NCBI GenBank assembly: GCA_025934915.1
Contig: JAICWG010000001.1
Coordinates: 1 to 64,000 of the forward strand
DNA length: 64,000 bases
Direction of reading: 5' to 3'
Source: Nitrospira sp.
GTDB lineage: Bacteria > Nitrospirota > Nitrospiria > Nitrospirales > Nitrospiraceae
Positions within the stretch are counted from its first letter, which is position 1; each line of letters begins with the position of its first letter. Shown here piece by piece: positions 27,197 to 37,349 of this stretch. A model generated the notes under the pieces. That model searched no databases. It saw only the letters and a program-made list of their open reading frames with translations, and was not told where the DNA came from. The position numbers were made by a program, and so were the translations under genes.

Positions 27197-27586
27197 CTAT
27201 GGTTGCCCACTAGACTCAACTCCGAGTGTGCGCACATAGGTCAAGACATCCCAAATTTCTTCGTCGGAGAGAGAATGTTTCCATGCACCCATGGCGGTAT
27301 TCGGTTTACCATCGTGAATTCGTCGAAACAAGGTCCCGTCGAGCCGACTCTGAACGGCGAGTGAGGTGAGGTCCGCCGGAGGTGGAACAAGTTTGATTCC
27401 GAGCATACCCTTCCCGTCGATTCCGTGGCAACAGATGCAGGTATTCACATAGATTTCTCGCCCAGTGACTGGATCACCTTCCCTTGACAAAGCAGTGAGA
27501 TCTTTCACTCCGGCATTGCTGAACCCTAGCCCTGACATACCAGTTAGCATTACGCACAGCGCCAACATTCGTCTACCACTCAGCAT
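27197..27586 (-). CDS. Periplasmic monoheme cytochrome c
   Basis: A 129-aa cytochrome with a signal peptide (RRMLALCVMLTGMSGLGFSN) and one heme site CICCH (in YVNTCICCHGIDGKG). A likely Met ligand lies in KPNTAMGAWKHSLSDEEIW, and the C-terminal helix is VLTYVRTLG. Probably the first gene of the minus-strand redox cluster, upstream of the TsdA-like gene, and a plausible electron acceptor for it. Intact. Confidence 0.9.
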   Translation of the reverse strand: MLSGRRMLALCVMLTGMSGLGFSNAGVKDLTALSREGDPVTGREIYVNTCICCHGIDGKGMLGIKLVPPPADLTSLAVQSRLDGTLFRRIHDGKPNTAMGAWKHSLSDEEIWDVLTYVRTLGVESSGQP

Positions 27587-27973
27587 TTCTCCTCCTCGAT
27601 GACCCCAACCTTGCGATCACTGTACCATTAACTGTCAATGTGCACGACGATTTGTATCTTTATTTGTCAATTACTTATGTCGTTTTACTGAAGTCGCGCG
27701 CGGAGAAACAAGAGTGGATTGGCGAGAAAACCCTCAGAGCCGTTTCGCCCAATGACGCAGAATGCTACAGATCTTACCCTTGAAACACTTGAATTAGTGT
27801 CAAGTGATTAGTATCTTCTCTCTCTTACACCGACCTCAAAAACCACGACAGGTCCTACATAAGCGGAAGCTGCCGCTTCGACAGCACATGAAGTGTTCGG
27901 GAAGAAATTCCCTTGCAGTTGGAAACTGAGAAATTCTTTGAATTTGTTATCAAGCACACTACTCTAGTCATCG
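27587..27973. other. Divergent intergenic region before the lipopeptide synthetase
   Basis: About 390 bp, markedly more AT-rich than its neighbours, between the divergent cytochrome and synthetase genes. No gene is seen. It must hold both promoters and contains the dyad at 27786-27806. Confidence 0.6.
27786..27806. promoter_or_regulatory. 21-bp dyad upstream of the lipopeptide synthetase
   Basis: CACTTGA-ATTAGTG-TCAAGTG is a perfect 7-bp inverted repeat around a 7-bp centre, 168 bp upstream of the synthetase start. Its size and symmetry fit a dimeric repressor or activator site, though no regulator gene adjoins it. Confidence 0.4.
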
Positions 27974-30900
27974 GTGAACGGAGAGCCGATAGCAGTTACA
28001 TGGAGTTCTTGCAGAATGGAAGACCGGTGTCTCGCACATATGTCTAAACTTCCTCCTCGGACTATCCACAACCTCGCCGATCTCTTCGAACTTCGATGCC
28101 GTCAACAGCCGAATGAGCTTACCTACGCCTTGATTCGTGACAACCTCGAGCTTGAGATTCAGCTGACCTATAGCCAGTTTGAACGCAGGGTGCGTTCACT
28201 TGCCGGCCATCTCGCACGAGCGGTCCCACGAGGAACCAAAGCCCTTCTGCTCTACCCACAGGGGCTCGATGCCGCATGCGCCTTTTGGGCATGTGTCTGT
28301 GCTGGTCTCGTGCCGGTTCCCGCTCCAGCTCCCGATCCCATCAGACGGAAATACGCTTTGCCTAGACTTCGCAGCATTATTGAGGATGCCCAAGTCTCGC
28401 TGGTGCTCACAACCTCAGGTATCGCGGCTCTGCTGTCTTCGGAGCTTTCTCTCCCGAGCGAGGTGAGTCCGATCAAGTGGTTAGCGACAGATCAACTCGA
28501 CAATTCAGTCGATTCGGGTGAGTTATCACGGCCTCACAGCACCGCCCTTGCCTACTTGCAATATACCTCAGGATCGACGACCACTCCTCGTGGCGTCATG
28601 ATCAGCCATGGAAACGTACTCTCTCACTGCCGGGCCTTGAGTCTGGCCGGAGACGTGTCGGACAACAGCCGCTCGCTCTGTTGGTTGCCCTATTTCCATG
28701 ACTATGGGTTACTGCACGGAATCATCGCCCCATTCTATGCCGGTATTCCCGCCTATCTGATGTCACCCATCACATTTCTCCGGCGGCCATTACGTTGGCT
28801 CGAAGCGGTGTCTCGATTTGCGATTACCCACAGCGGGGGACCGAATTTTTCCTATGAGGCTTGCCTCAGGGCTGTACGACAACAGCAAGAATGGCGGGGT
28901 GACTTAAGCACGTGGATGGTTGCCAGTTGCGGCGCCGAACCCATCCATCCGGATACCGTCGAGCAATTTATCGACACCTTTGGTCCATGGGGTTTCCGGC
29001 GCACGGCGTTTGCCCCAGGATATGGACTCGCTGAAGCTACGCTGTTAGTGACGATGAAGCGCGCCGGAGTGGAGCCGAGCTTCCTGCATATAGAGGCCGA
29101 CGCGTTGGCCGATTCGATCGTCAAAGAATCTCCTGCATCGAAACCGGGAACGCGAACATTGGTCGGCTGCGGAGCGCCCCTTGAAGAAACTCATGTACGG
29201 ATTGTGAATCCTACGACTCGCGGCGAGTGTCTGCCGGACGTTGTGGGAGAAGTGTGGCTGGCCGGAACCGGGATCGGCGCTGGATACTGGGGCAAGCCGG
29301 AAGACACCGACGCCACATTCAAAGCCACTCTCGCTGGGTCTGGAGAGGGTCCCTATTTACGAACCGGCGATCTGGGATTCCTTCACAAAGGAGAGTTGTT
29401 CCTGACCGGACGCCTCAAAGATCTGATCATCGTGCGGGGACGGAACTATTATCCTCATGATTTGGAGTGGTCGGTCCAACAGGCGCACCCCGGCTTACGA
29501 CGAGGATATGGCGCGGCTTTCTCCATCAAGGGCAAAACCGGAGAGCTGGTGGTGCTGGTCCATGAGATCGAGAAGCAGGTGCCTGAATCCGACCTGGCGG
29601 AAGTGGTGAGCTGCATCCGTCGCGCATTGGCTGACGAATATGAACTCGAAATCCATACGGTGGTGTTGATCAAGTCCGGCACGATCCCAAGAACCTCCAG
29701 CGGAAAAATTCAGCGGGGCGCCTGCAGAGCCGCCTTTGAAGCCGGACAACTCACCGTAGTCGGAGCGAGCACGCTGGACCTGGCTCCGGAGGCTGAAACC
29801 GATGGGGAACTGAGCGAAACTCCGCAAACTACCATCGAGAAACGGCTAGCCGATATCTGGCAAGAGGTGCTTGGAGGGGGAGATCTTCCGCATCGCCAAG
29901 CGAACTTCTTTGCACTCGGAGGTAATTCGCTCCTCGCAGCACAGGTTGTTGCGCGCATTCTCGATGTCTTCCACGTCGAGCTTCCGCTGAGTGTGCTGTT
30001 CGAATGTCCGACATTGGCCGCATTGGCCGCTCGGATCGGTGAACTGAGCACGCGTTCGGACGAGGCGGACGGACGTAGGTACGCAAATGGCGCCGGCAAT
30101 ACGCGGATTCCACCTGTTCCGCTTCCCTCCGCATCCACAAGGGAAGGCAAGATTCCTCTCAGCCCTTCACAGCAGCGACTGTGGTTCTTGGAGCAAGTTC
30201 ATCCTGGGAGCGCGATCAACCATATTTCCATGGATGTGCGTCTACGCGGGTCGGTCAACCCTGAGGTGTTGGAGCGGTCGGTGCGGGAAATCGCCCATCG
30301 TCACGAGATTCTTCGAACTCATTTCGGATCGGAGCGAGGCGAGGGATTCGCGGAGGTTTCCTCTGAAGTGATCGTCACGATCGGACGACAAGATTTCCAA
30401 GCATTGGACCCTGCAGAGCAAGAAATTCAACTGCGGCAATTCTTACGAGCGGAGAGGAGCCGGCCATTCGACTTACGACAGGGACCGCTATTCAGGATGA
30501 CACTGCTGACTCTTGAATACAATGTGCACGTCCTGACGCTGACATTCCACCGTCTCGTTGCCGACGGATGGTCTCTCCGTCTCTTCTGGAAGGAATTGGC
30601 CCTTCTTTGGGAAGCCGGCGGTGATGTTCACGGGGCTCGACTCCCCACGTTGACCGTTCAGTATGCGGACTATGCTGATTGGCAGAGGACCAGGCTGGAT
30701 CAAGGCCTTCGTGAGGTCCATCGAGCCTACTGGATCAAGGAGTTGAGCGGCGTCCACCCTCCTGCTGAGCTACCGGTCGATCGTCAGCGGCCGCGGGTAC
30801 GCACATTCGAGGGAGGCGTGCGGTCGCGATCGCTTTCTCCAAAACTTTCAGCCGACCTCGATCTCTTCTGTCAGCATCAGAACGTCACGACGTTCATGGT

Positions 30901-33900
30901 GCTGTACGCCGTCTTTGCAGTTTGGCTGCATCGTTACACACAAGAGTCGGATGTCGTCATTGGATCGATCGTGACCGGCAGGCGTCGGAAAGAGCTCGAA
31001 GACGTGATGGGATATTGCGTCAATACAGTGGCGCTGCGGTGTGAACTCGCGGATGGGCTGACAGGACAAGAATTGCTGAAGCAGGTACGCCGGGTGGTGG
31101 TGGATGCCTATGACCATCAGGAACTACCGTTCGAAGAGGTCATCGAGTCGCTGTCGTTACAGCGAGCGCAGTCGCTGTCCCCACTGTTTAACGTGATGAT
31201 GGTGTGTGAAGACGACCCCTTGTCCACGTTCACCGTCAAGGATCTTGAGGTCGGTCATCTCCCCTGGGAGCCGACTGCGTCGGAGTTCGACCTGGTCTTG
31301 ATGGTGATCAACAAGGCGGACGGCCTAGACTTGGCGTTGCTCCATGATTCTACGATTTTCGACGACTCGACGATCGACCGCATGTTAGGACAGCTGGAGA
31401 TCCTTCTCGAGGAATTTCTCAAGAAATCCGATGTCCGCCTTGACCAACTTTCATTGCTGACCACCGAGGAGAGACGGCACATTCAACTGACGTGGAACGA
31501 GCCACCTCATTCGGTCTCCGGTATCCATACGCTCTTTGAGGCGCAGGTTGAGCGGACTCCCCATGCACCCGCTGTCACCTGTGGCGACCAGTCCATCAGC
31601 TACCAGGAACTGAACCGACGAGCGAATCGCGCCGCGCGCGCGCTCCGGAAATTTTGGGTCGGCGCAGATCTTCCGGTGGGTCTCTATATGGAACGCTCGG
31701 TGGATGCTCTCGTGGGCCTCTTGGGCATTCTCAAAGCAGGGGGCGGATATGTCCCCCTGGATCCGTCCTTCCCCGGTCACCGTCTCCAACTCATGCTGGA
31801 GGACGCCCACGTTTCCATCGTGGTCACACAAGCGCATCTCCGTAACCATTTACAGAGCTATGGCGGCCAAATCTGCGATGTGGAGACCCTGTATACATCC
31901 ACCGTGGACGGAGCGGAGGAGGAGGAAGAGAACTTAGCACTTCCTGTTTCTCCGGATCAGCTCGCCTATATCATCTACACCTCCGGCTCGACAGGGCGGC
32001 CAAAGGGCGTGGCCGTGACACACCGCAGTCTGATGACTTCCCTTCATGCCAGACTTCGGTACTATTCTGATCCAGCATTCCGATTCTTGCTGACCTTCTC
32101 CCTGGCCTTTGACGGTTCTGTGACGGGCATATTTTGGACGTTGCTGCAGGGAGGGGAACTGGTCATTCCATCAGAGACCGCCCATCGCGACCCAACGGAG
32201 CTGGCTGCGCTTATCGAACGTCATCGCATTTCGCACGTCGTGTGGGTTCCGTCTTTGTACCATGCTGTGCTCGGCGAGGTGTTGAGCACTCAGCTGGAAT
32301 CGCTCCGTATCATCGTTACTGCCGGGGAAAGCCTGCCCCTTGAACTCGTGCGACGACATTACCAACTCCTGCCTCACGCCGTGCTGTACAACGAATATGG
32401 GCCGACGGAAGCCACGGTCTGGTGCAGCGTGTATCAAACGACTCGTGAGGAAGCAGGGGCCCGAGTCCCGATCGGCAAACCCATCGACCATATGCAGCTC
32501 TATGTGCTGGATGCAAGTCTGCAGCCTATGCCCATCGGCATACCGGGAGAACTCTATATCGCGGGAGACTGTCTGGCTCGCGGCTATGTCAACCAGCCGC
32601 AATTGACCCAAGAGCGGTTTATTGCGAATCCCTACGTGCCCGGTACCAGGCTGTATCGGACCGGTGACCTGGCTCGGTATCGCGCCGACGGCAATATTGA
32701 GTTTCTCGGACGGACGGACCAGCAGGTCAAACTGCGTGGATATCGGATCGAACTGGGAGAGATCGAGAATGTGTTGAGTAATTTTCCTGGCGTGCATCAA
32801 GCGGCGGTGCTCCTTCGGGAAGATAAACCTGACCAGCATCGATTGGTGGGCTATGTCATCGGTGAATCATCGCTCAGAGAAAGGCTCGACCAGGTTCGCA
32901 GTCATCTCGCAGCTCGATTGCCGCACTACATGGTGCCATCCGCCATTCTGTGGCTGGAAACGATGCCCCTCAGCGCCACTGGAAAAGTGAATCACCATGC
33001 TCTTCCTGCTCCGGAAGACACAGCCGGTCGGGCGACAGCCAGGATTGCTCCGAGGAATCAGGTCGAAGAATCCTTGGCTGCGCTGTGGAAATCCGTGCTT
33101 CAAGTCCAGGAGGCAGGCATCCACGACCACTTCTTCGAACATGGCGGCCACTCACTGGTGGCTACCCAGCTTGTCTCCAGACTACGCGAGATCTTTGAAG
33201 TCGATGTCTCCCTACAGGCGCTTTTTGAGCGACCGACCATCGCGGCATTGGCCGAAGAAGTAATACGGTTGCGCCAAAGGGAAACGGCTTCCCTGATGCC
33301 ATCGATCATTCCAGTGCCTAGAGATCAGCCGCTTCCCCTTTCTTATTCTCAGCAACGCATGTGGCTGATGCATCGGCTGGCGCCTCAGAGCACGGCGTAT
33401 AACATGCCGTTCGCTTCGCGGCAGATGGGACGACTCAACAAAACAGCCCTCCGAAGTACGATCGATGCCATCTGTAGTCGGCATGAGGCATTTAGAACGA
33501 CGTTCATGATGAGGGGTGAGGGACCGGTCCAAATGGTCCACCCCTTTCGCTCTCCTCATTGGGTAGAAGTGAATCTTCGGGAACTACCCCTCGAACAACG
33601 ACGACTGCAGGCGGCTCGGCTGGTGGAGCAGGAATCGAATCAGCCGTTCGATCTAGAGAAAGGTCCTCTGGCAAGATTCTTCTTGATTGAGATCGAGCCC
33701 GAGGATCATGTGTTGGTGCTCACGATGCATCATATCATCGGAGACCAGTGGTCGTTCGGCGTCATCGGTCATGAGTTTGCATTCTTCTACAATGCGTTCT
33801 GCCGAGGAGACGTTCCTTCGCCAAAACCGATCCGCCTTCAGTATGCCGACTATGCCGTGTGGCAGCGGCGTTGTTTGACCGACGACCGGCTGAGCACACA

Positions 33901-36900
33901 ATCGGATTATTGGCAAAAGAAGCTGGCCGGACTGTCCAAGCTGTTGTTGCCGACCGACTACCCACGGCCGGTGGTACAAACATTTAACGGCTCACATTGC
34001 ATGCTGGAGTTGCCCACGTCGTTGATCGAACGACTGAAGCAATTCAGCGCTGAACACAATGCGACGGTGTTCATGACCCTATTGGCCTGTTTCCAGATTC
34101 TCTTGAGTCGCTATTCCGGACAAACCGATGTGGCCGTAGGTTCCCCTATCGCCAACCGGACTCAGTCCGCGGTCGAGTCGATCATCGGCTCGTTTGTCAA
34201 TACGCTCGTCTTGCGTACCGATTTCTCCGGCGATCCGACGTTCATCGGGTTGATGGCACGGGTGCGTGAAACGGCGTTAGAGGCCTATGCCAATCAGGAC
34301 TTCCCGTTCGATAAGTTGGTCGAGACGATGCACTCCGCTCGAGACCACAGCTCCGCCCCGCTGGTACAGGTGCTCTTCAATGTACCGAATGCTCCCATCG
34401 GGGAAATCAACGTCCAAGGGTTGAGTTGGGTGCCGTTCGAGGTGGAGACGCAAGCAGCGCAATTCGACTTAAGCTTGACGATCGAAACGGAGTTCTCCCG
34501 AAGAGCCTACTTGACGTTCAATACCGATCTCTTCGAGCCTCAGACCGCTGAACGAATGTTGGGCCAGTATAAGATCTTGCTCATGACCGCATTGGCCAAT
34601 CCGCAGAGCAAACTGTCCGAGCTTCCGACATTGACGGCGCCCGAACGACAACAGATGTTGTTGGATTGGAACCGCACACAACGAGATTATCCACGGTCTG
34701 AATGTTTTCCTCAGCTGTTTGAAGCCCAGGTCGAGAGGACGCCTGATGCCGTGGCGGTGACGATGGGACAGAAGTCGCTGACATACGGTGAGCTCAATGC
34801 CCGAGCTAATAAGCTGGCACGCTATCTCCAAACGCTGGGCGCTAAGCCTGGTGTGACTGTGGGCATCGGTCTTGAACGATCCTTGGAAATGGTCATTGCA
34901 TTACTGGCCGTGCTTAAGACCGGTGCGGCCTACGTGCCTCTTGACCCTGACTATCCACGGGATCGACTTCGGTATATGTCGGAGAATGCCTCGCTCATCA
35001 TTGTGCTCACATCCGAATCGCTGGCGGAACGATTTGATGTTCACGTCTGCCGCAGGCTGTGTCTGGATCGCGAAGAGAAGAGCATCGCGCAAGAGGCCAA
35101 CCACGATCTTGGCCCGATCGCGACGCCTCAAGACCTGGCCTACATCTTATATACATCGGGATCGACAGGGCAGCCCAAGGGGGTAGAAATTCCACACCAA
35201 GCGCTGGTGAACTTCTTGTGTTCGATACGACAGGAGCCGGCTTGTTCAGCCGAGGATGTCATGCTGTCCGTCACGACGCTCTCTTTCGACATCGCCGGGT
35301 TGGAGTTATATGTGCCGTTACTGGCCGGGGCCCGTGTCGAGATCGCCGGCCGCGCTGTTGCCATGGACGGGCGGCAACTGCTGACTCTCTGTGAAGCTGT
35401 TCAGCCGACGATCATGCAAGCGACTCCTGCCACATGGCGAATGCTGGTTGAGGCGGGATGGCAGGGCAACACCAGACTGACGGTACTTTGCGGAGGGGAA
35501 CCCCTTCCTCCTGATCTTGCGGCGTCACTATTAGATCGTAGCGTTGCTCTGTGGAACATGTATGGCCCGACCGAAACCACGATCTGGTCCACAATCGAAA
35601 GAATCGAACGGACCGCTCGGGAGGTTACCATCGGAAGACCGATCGCCAATACGGAAGTGTACATCCTGGATCAATTCCTCCAACCGGTTCCCGTCGGAGT
35701 TTCCGGTGAGCTCTATATCGGAGGCCATGGGTTAGCCCGAGGCTATCGCGGGAGGCCTGATTTGACACAGGAGCGGTTCATCCCTCACCCATTTTCTCAA
35801 GAGCCCCTCGCGCGACTGTATCGAACGGGAGACTTGGCACGGTATCGTCCGGATGGTCGCATCGTGCACCTCGGTCGATTGGATCATCAAGTCAAGATCA
35901 GAGGGTTTCGAATCGAATTGGGCGAGATCGAGGCAGCGCTGAGCCGTCATCAAGCTGTCCGTCAGGCCGTGGTCCTAGCAAGAGATGATCAGCAAGGTGT
36001 GAAGCAGTTAGTGGCGTATGTGGTCTGCCAGGATGGCCCTGTTCCAAACCAGCAGGAACTTCGCTCGTTTCTGCAGTCCGAGATTCCCGAGTATATGGTC
36101 CCCTCATTGTTCATCTTTCTGAAAGCCATGCCCTTGACCGCAAATAACAAGGTCGACAGGAAAGCATTACCGGCTCCAGACTCCGCTCTCGCGAGTAGCG
36201 CTGTTTATGTCGCACCGCGCGATCGCATGGATATACAAATGGCGGTCTTGTGGCAACAGATGTTTGGGATCGACAAGGTTGGGATTCACGACAACTTTTT
36301 CGATCTCGGTGGCCACTCGCTGAGAGCGGCTCAGCTGTTCCATCTCATTGAACAGGTCTACGGCCGCCATCTTCCGCTTTCCACGCTGTTTCAAGCGCCG
36401 ACGATCGCCGGCCTTACGTCGGTTCTTGCGCAGGAGCAATGGACGTCCCCATGGCAATCATTGGTGGCTATGCAGCCAAACGGGTCGGCCATCCCTATTT
36501 TCTTGGTTCCCGGAGTAATGGGCAATGTGTTGTGGCTCGCTCAGTTAGCGAGGCTCTTAGGACAAACTCACCCGGTGTACGGCTTACAAGCGCGAGGATT
36601 GGATGGGGACACCGCACCATTCGGTTCAGTGCCGGAGATGGCGCAGCAGTACATCGCCGAGATCCGCACATGCCTCCCCCAGGGACCATACGTCATCATT
36701 GGTGCATGTACCGGTGGACTGGTTGCCTATGAGATGGCCCAACAATTGGCGGAGCAGGAGAGAGCGGTCATTCTAGGCATTATAAATAGCTGGCATCCGA
36801 GTTCGTATCATCAGCACTATGATACCGTCCACCCAAGTCGGCTTGCATTGCCGTTGGGAATTCTCTTGCAGACCCTATGCACCGTCCGCGATCTCCGGCG

Positions 36901-37291
36901 CATGCCCATGAGTGAGTGGTGGTCGGTCATACAGCGCAAATGCAAATCTTTCTTGTCCATTTTCCAGGGTCCTACCGAGCACGAGTTGAGACAACATCGA
37001 AGCAGATGTGTTCGGCAGGCCATGTTCCATGCGGCCGCTCGCTATACGATGCGTTCATATCCAGGGCACATACTCAACATCGTGGCTTCGCAACGCATTG
37101 AGGCGGACGATACCAGATATGCTTGGAGGGAACTGGCAAGCGGAGGATCTCAGACCATCGATGTGGCGGCCCTTCGAACGGCAGACCTGCTTGTTCCACC
37201 GCATGTCGAGGAAGTATCCTCCCATATTCGACGCTATATCACCGAACGTTCCCAGGTTACACCAATCCAGCCGAATAATAGGGCTGCGTGA
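27974..37291 (+). CDS. Lipopeptide synthetase FAAL-PCP-C-A-PCP-C-A-PCP-TE
   Basis: A 3105-aa non-ribosomal peptide synthetase. Residues about 35-600 are a fatty acyl-AMP ligase (YTSGST, LPYFHDYGLLHG, PGYGLAE, VRGRNYYPHDLEW). A carrier follows (Ser652, LGGNS), then C (720-1170), A (1190-1690), PCP (Ser1727), C (1785-2230), A (2245-2750), PCP (Ser2782) and a thioesterase (2845-3090). The predicted product is an acyl dipeptide. Read against the Stachelhaus positions, A2 gives D-I-L-Q-L-G-M-I-W, close to a Gly code; A1 gives D-G-T-V-V-A-E-V-W, weakly like a Tyr code. The first C domain has FHRLVADG where HHxxxDG is expected (His859, Arg860). The second keeps the His pair (HHIIGDQ). The thioesterase nucleophile is Cys2912 (GACTGG). 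The GTG start is uncertain; ATGs 14 and 22 codons in also lack clear ribosome-binding sites. Confidence 0.95.
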   Translation: MNGEPIAVTWSSCRMEDRCLAHMSKLPPRTIHNLADLFELRCRQQPNELTYALIRDNLELEIQLTYSQFERRVRSLAGHLARAVPRGTKALLLYPQGLDAACAFWACVCAGLVPVPAPAPDPIRRKYALPRLRSIIEDAQVSLVLTTSGIAALLSSELSLPSEVSPIKWLATDQLDNSVDSGELSRPHSTALAYLQYTSGSTTTPRGVMISHGNVLSHCRALSLAGDVSDNSRSLCWLPYFHDYGLLHGIIAPFYAGIPAYLMSPITFLRRPLRWLEAVSRFAITHSGGPNFSYEACLRAVRQQQEWRGDLSTWMVASCGAEPIHPDTVEQFIDTFGPWGFRRTAFAPGYGLAEATLLVTMKRAGVEPSFLHIEADALADSIVKESPASKPGTRTLVGCGAPLEETHVRIVNPTTRGECLPDVVGEVWLAGTGIGAGYWGKPEDTDATFKATLAGSGEGPYLRTGDLGFLHKGELFLTGRLKDLIIVRGRNYYPHDLEWSVQQAHPGLRRGYGAAFSIKGKTGELVVLVHEIEKQVPESDLAEVVSCIRRALADEYELEIHTVVLIKSGTIPRTSSGKIQRGACRAAFEAGQLTVVGASTLDLAPEAETDGELSETPQTTIEKRLADIWQEVLGGGDLPHRQANFFALGGNSLLAAQVVARILDVFHVELPLSVLFECPTLAALAARIGELSTRSDEADGRRYANGAGNTRIPPVPLPSASTREGKIPLSPSQQRLWFLEQVHPGSAINHISMDVRLRGSVNPEVLERSVREIAHRHEILRTHFGSERGEGFAEVSSEVIVTIGRQDFQALDPAEQEIQLRQFLRAERSRPFDLRQGPLFRMTLLTLEYNVHVLTLTFHRLVADGWSLRLFWKELALLWEAGGDVHGARLPTLTVQYADYADWQRTRLDQGLREVHRAYWIKELSGVHPPAELPVDRQRPRVRTFEGGVRSRSLSPKLSADLDLFCQHQNVTTFMVLYAVFAVWLHRYTQESDVVIGSIVTGRRRKELEDVMGYCVNTVALRCELADGLTGQELLKQVRRVVVDAYDHQELPFEEVIESLSLQRAQSLSPLFNVMMVCEDDPLSTFTVKDLEVGHLPWEPTASEFDLVLMVINKADGLDLALLHDSTIFDDSTIDRMLGQLEILLEEFLKKSDVRLDQLSLLTTEERRHIQLTWNEPPHSVSGIHTLFEAQVERTPHAPAVTCGDQSISYQELNRRANRAARALRKFWVGADLPVGLYMERSVDALVGLLGILKAGGGYVPLDPSFPGHRLQLMLEDAHVSIVVTQAHLRNHLQSYGGQICDVETLYTSTVDGAEEEEENLALPVSPDQLAYIIYTSGSTGRPKGVAVTHRSLMTSLHARLRYYSDPAFRFLLTFSLAFDGSVTGIFWTLLQGGELVIPSETAHRDPTELAALIERHRISHVVWVPSLYHAVLGEVLSTQLESLRIIVTAGESLPLELVRRHYQLLPHAVLYNEYGPTEATVWCSVYQTTREEAGARVPIGKPIDHMQLYVLDASLQPMPIGIPGELYIAGDCLARGYVNQPQLTQERFIANPYVPGTRLYRTGDLARYRADGNIEFLGRTDQQVKLRGYRIELGEIENVLSNFPGVHQAAVLLREDKPDQHRLVGYVIGESSLRERLDQVRSHLAARLPHYMVPSAILWLETMPLSATGKVNHHALPAPEDTAGRATARIAPRNQVEESLAALWKSVLQVQEAGIHDHFFEHGGHSLVATQLVSRLREIFEVDVSLQALFERPTIAALAEEVIRLRQRETASLMPSIIPVPRDQPLPLSYSQQRMWLMHRLAPQSTAYNMPFASRQMGRLNKTALRSTIDAICSRHEAFRTTFMMRGEGPVQMVHPFRSPHWVEVNLRELPLEQRRLQAARLVEQESNQPFDLEKGPLARFFLIEIEPEDHVLVLTMHHIIGDQWSFGVIGHEFAFFYNAFCRGDVPSPKPIRLQYADYAVWQRRCLTDDRLSTQSDYWQKKLAGLSKLLLPTDYPRPVVQTFNGSHCMLELPTSLIERLKQFSAEHNATVFMTLLACFQILLSRYSGQTDVAVGSPIANRTQSAVESIIGSFVNTLVLRTDFSGDPTFIGLMARVRETALEAYANQDFPFDKLVETMHSARDHSSAPLVQVLFNVPNAPIGEINVQGLSWVPFEVETQAAQFDLSLTIETEFSRRAYLTFNTDLFEPQTAERMLGQYKILLMTALANPQSKLSELPTLTAPERQQMLLDWNRTQRDYPRSECFPQLFEAQVERTPDAVAVTMGQKSLTYGELNARANKLARYLQTLGAKPGVTVGIGLERSLEMVIALLAVLKTGAAYVPLDPDYPRDRLRYMSENASLIIVLTSESLAERFDVHVCRRLCLDREEKSIAQEANHDLGPIATPQDLAYILYTSGSTGQPKGVEIPHQALVNFLCSIRQEPACSAEDVMLSVTTLSFDIAGLELYVPLLAGARVEIAGRAVAMDGRQLLTLCEAVQPTIMQATPATWRMLVEAGWQGNTRLTVLCGGEPLPPDLAASLLDRSVALWNMYGPTETTIWSTIERIERTAREVTIGRPIANTEVYILDQFLQPVPVGVSGELYIGGHGLARGYRGRPDLTQERFIPHPFSQEPLARLYRTGDLARYRPDGRIVHLGRLDHQVKIRGFRIELGEIEAALSRHQAVRQAVVLARDDQQGVKQLVAYVVCQDGPVPNQQELRSFLQSEIPEYMVPSLFIFLKAMPLTANNKVDRKALPAPDSALASSAVYVAPRDRMDIQMAVLWQQMFGIDKVGIHDNFFDLGGHSLRAAQLFHLIEQVYGRHLPLSTLFQAPTIAGLTSVLAQEQWTSPWQSLVAMQPNGSAIPIFLVPGVMGNVLWLAQLARLLGQTHPVYGLQARGLDGDTAPFGSVPEMAQQYIAEIRTCLPQGPYVIIGACTGGLVAYEMAQQLAEQERAVILGIINSWHPSSYHQHYDTVHPSRLALPLGILLQTLCTVRDLRRMPMSEWWSVIQRKCKSFLSIFQGPTEHELRQHRSRCVRQAMFHAAARYTMRSYPGHILNIVASQRIEADDTRYAWRELASGGSQTIDVAALRTADLLVPPHVEEVSSHIRRYITERSQVTPIQPNNRAA

Positions 37292-37349
37292 TTTTCTCCA
37301 TCTTCCTTTGCCGAACAACAAAGACGATGTCGGCATTCTAGGTAACAAT

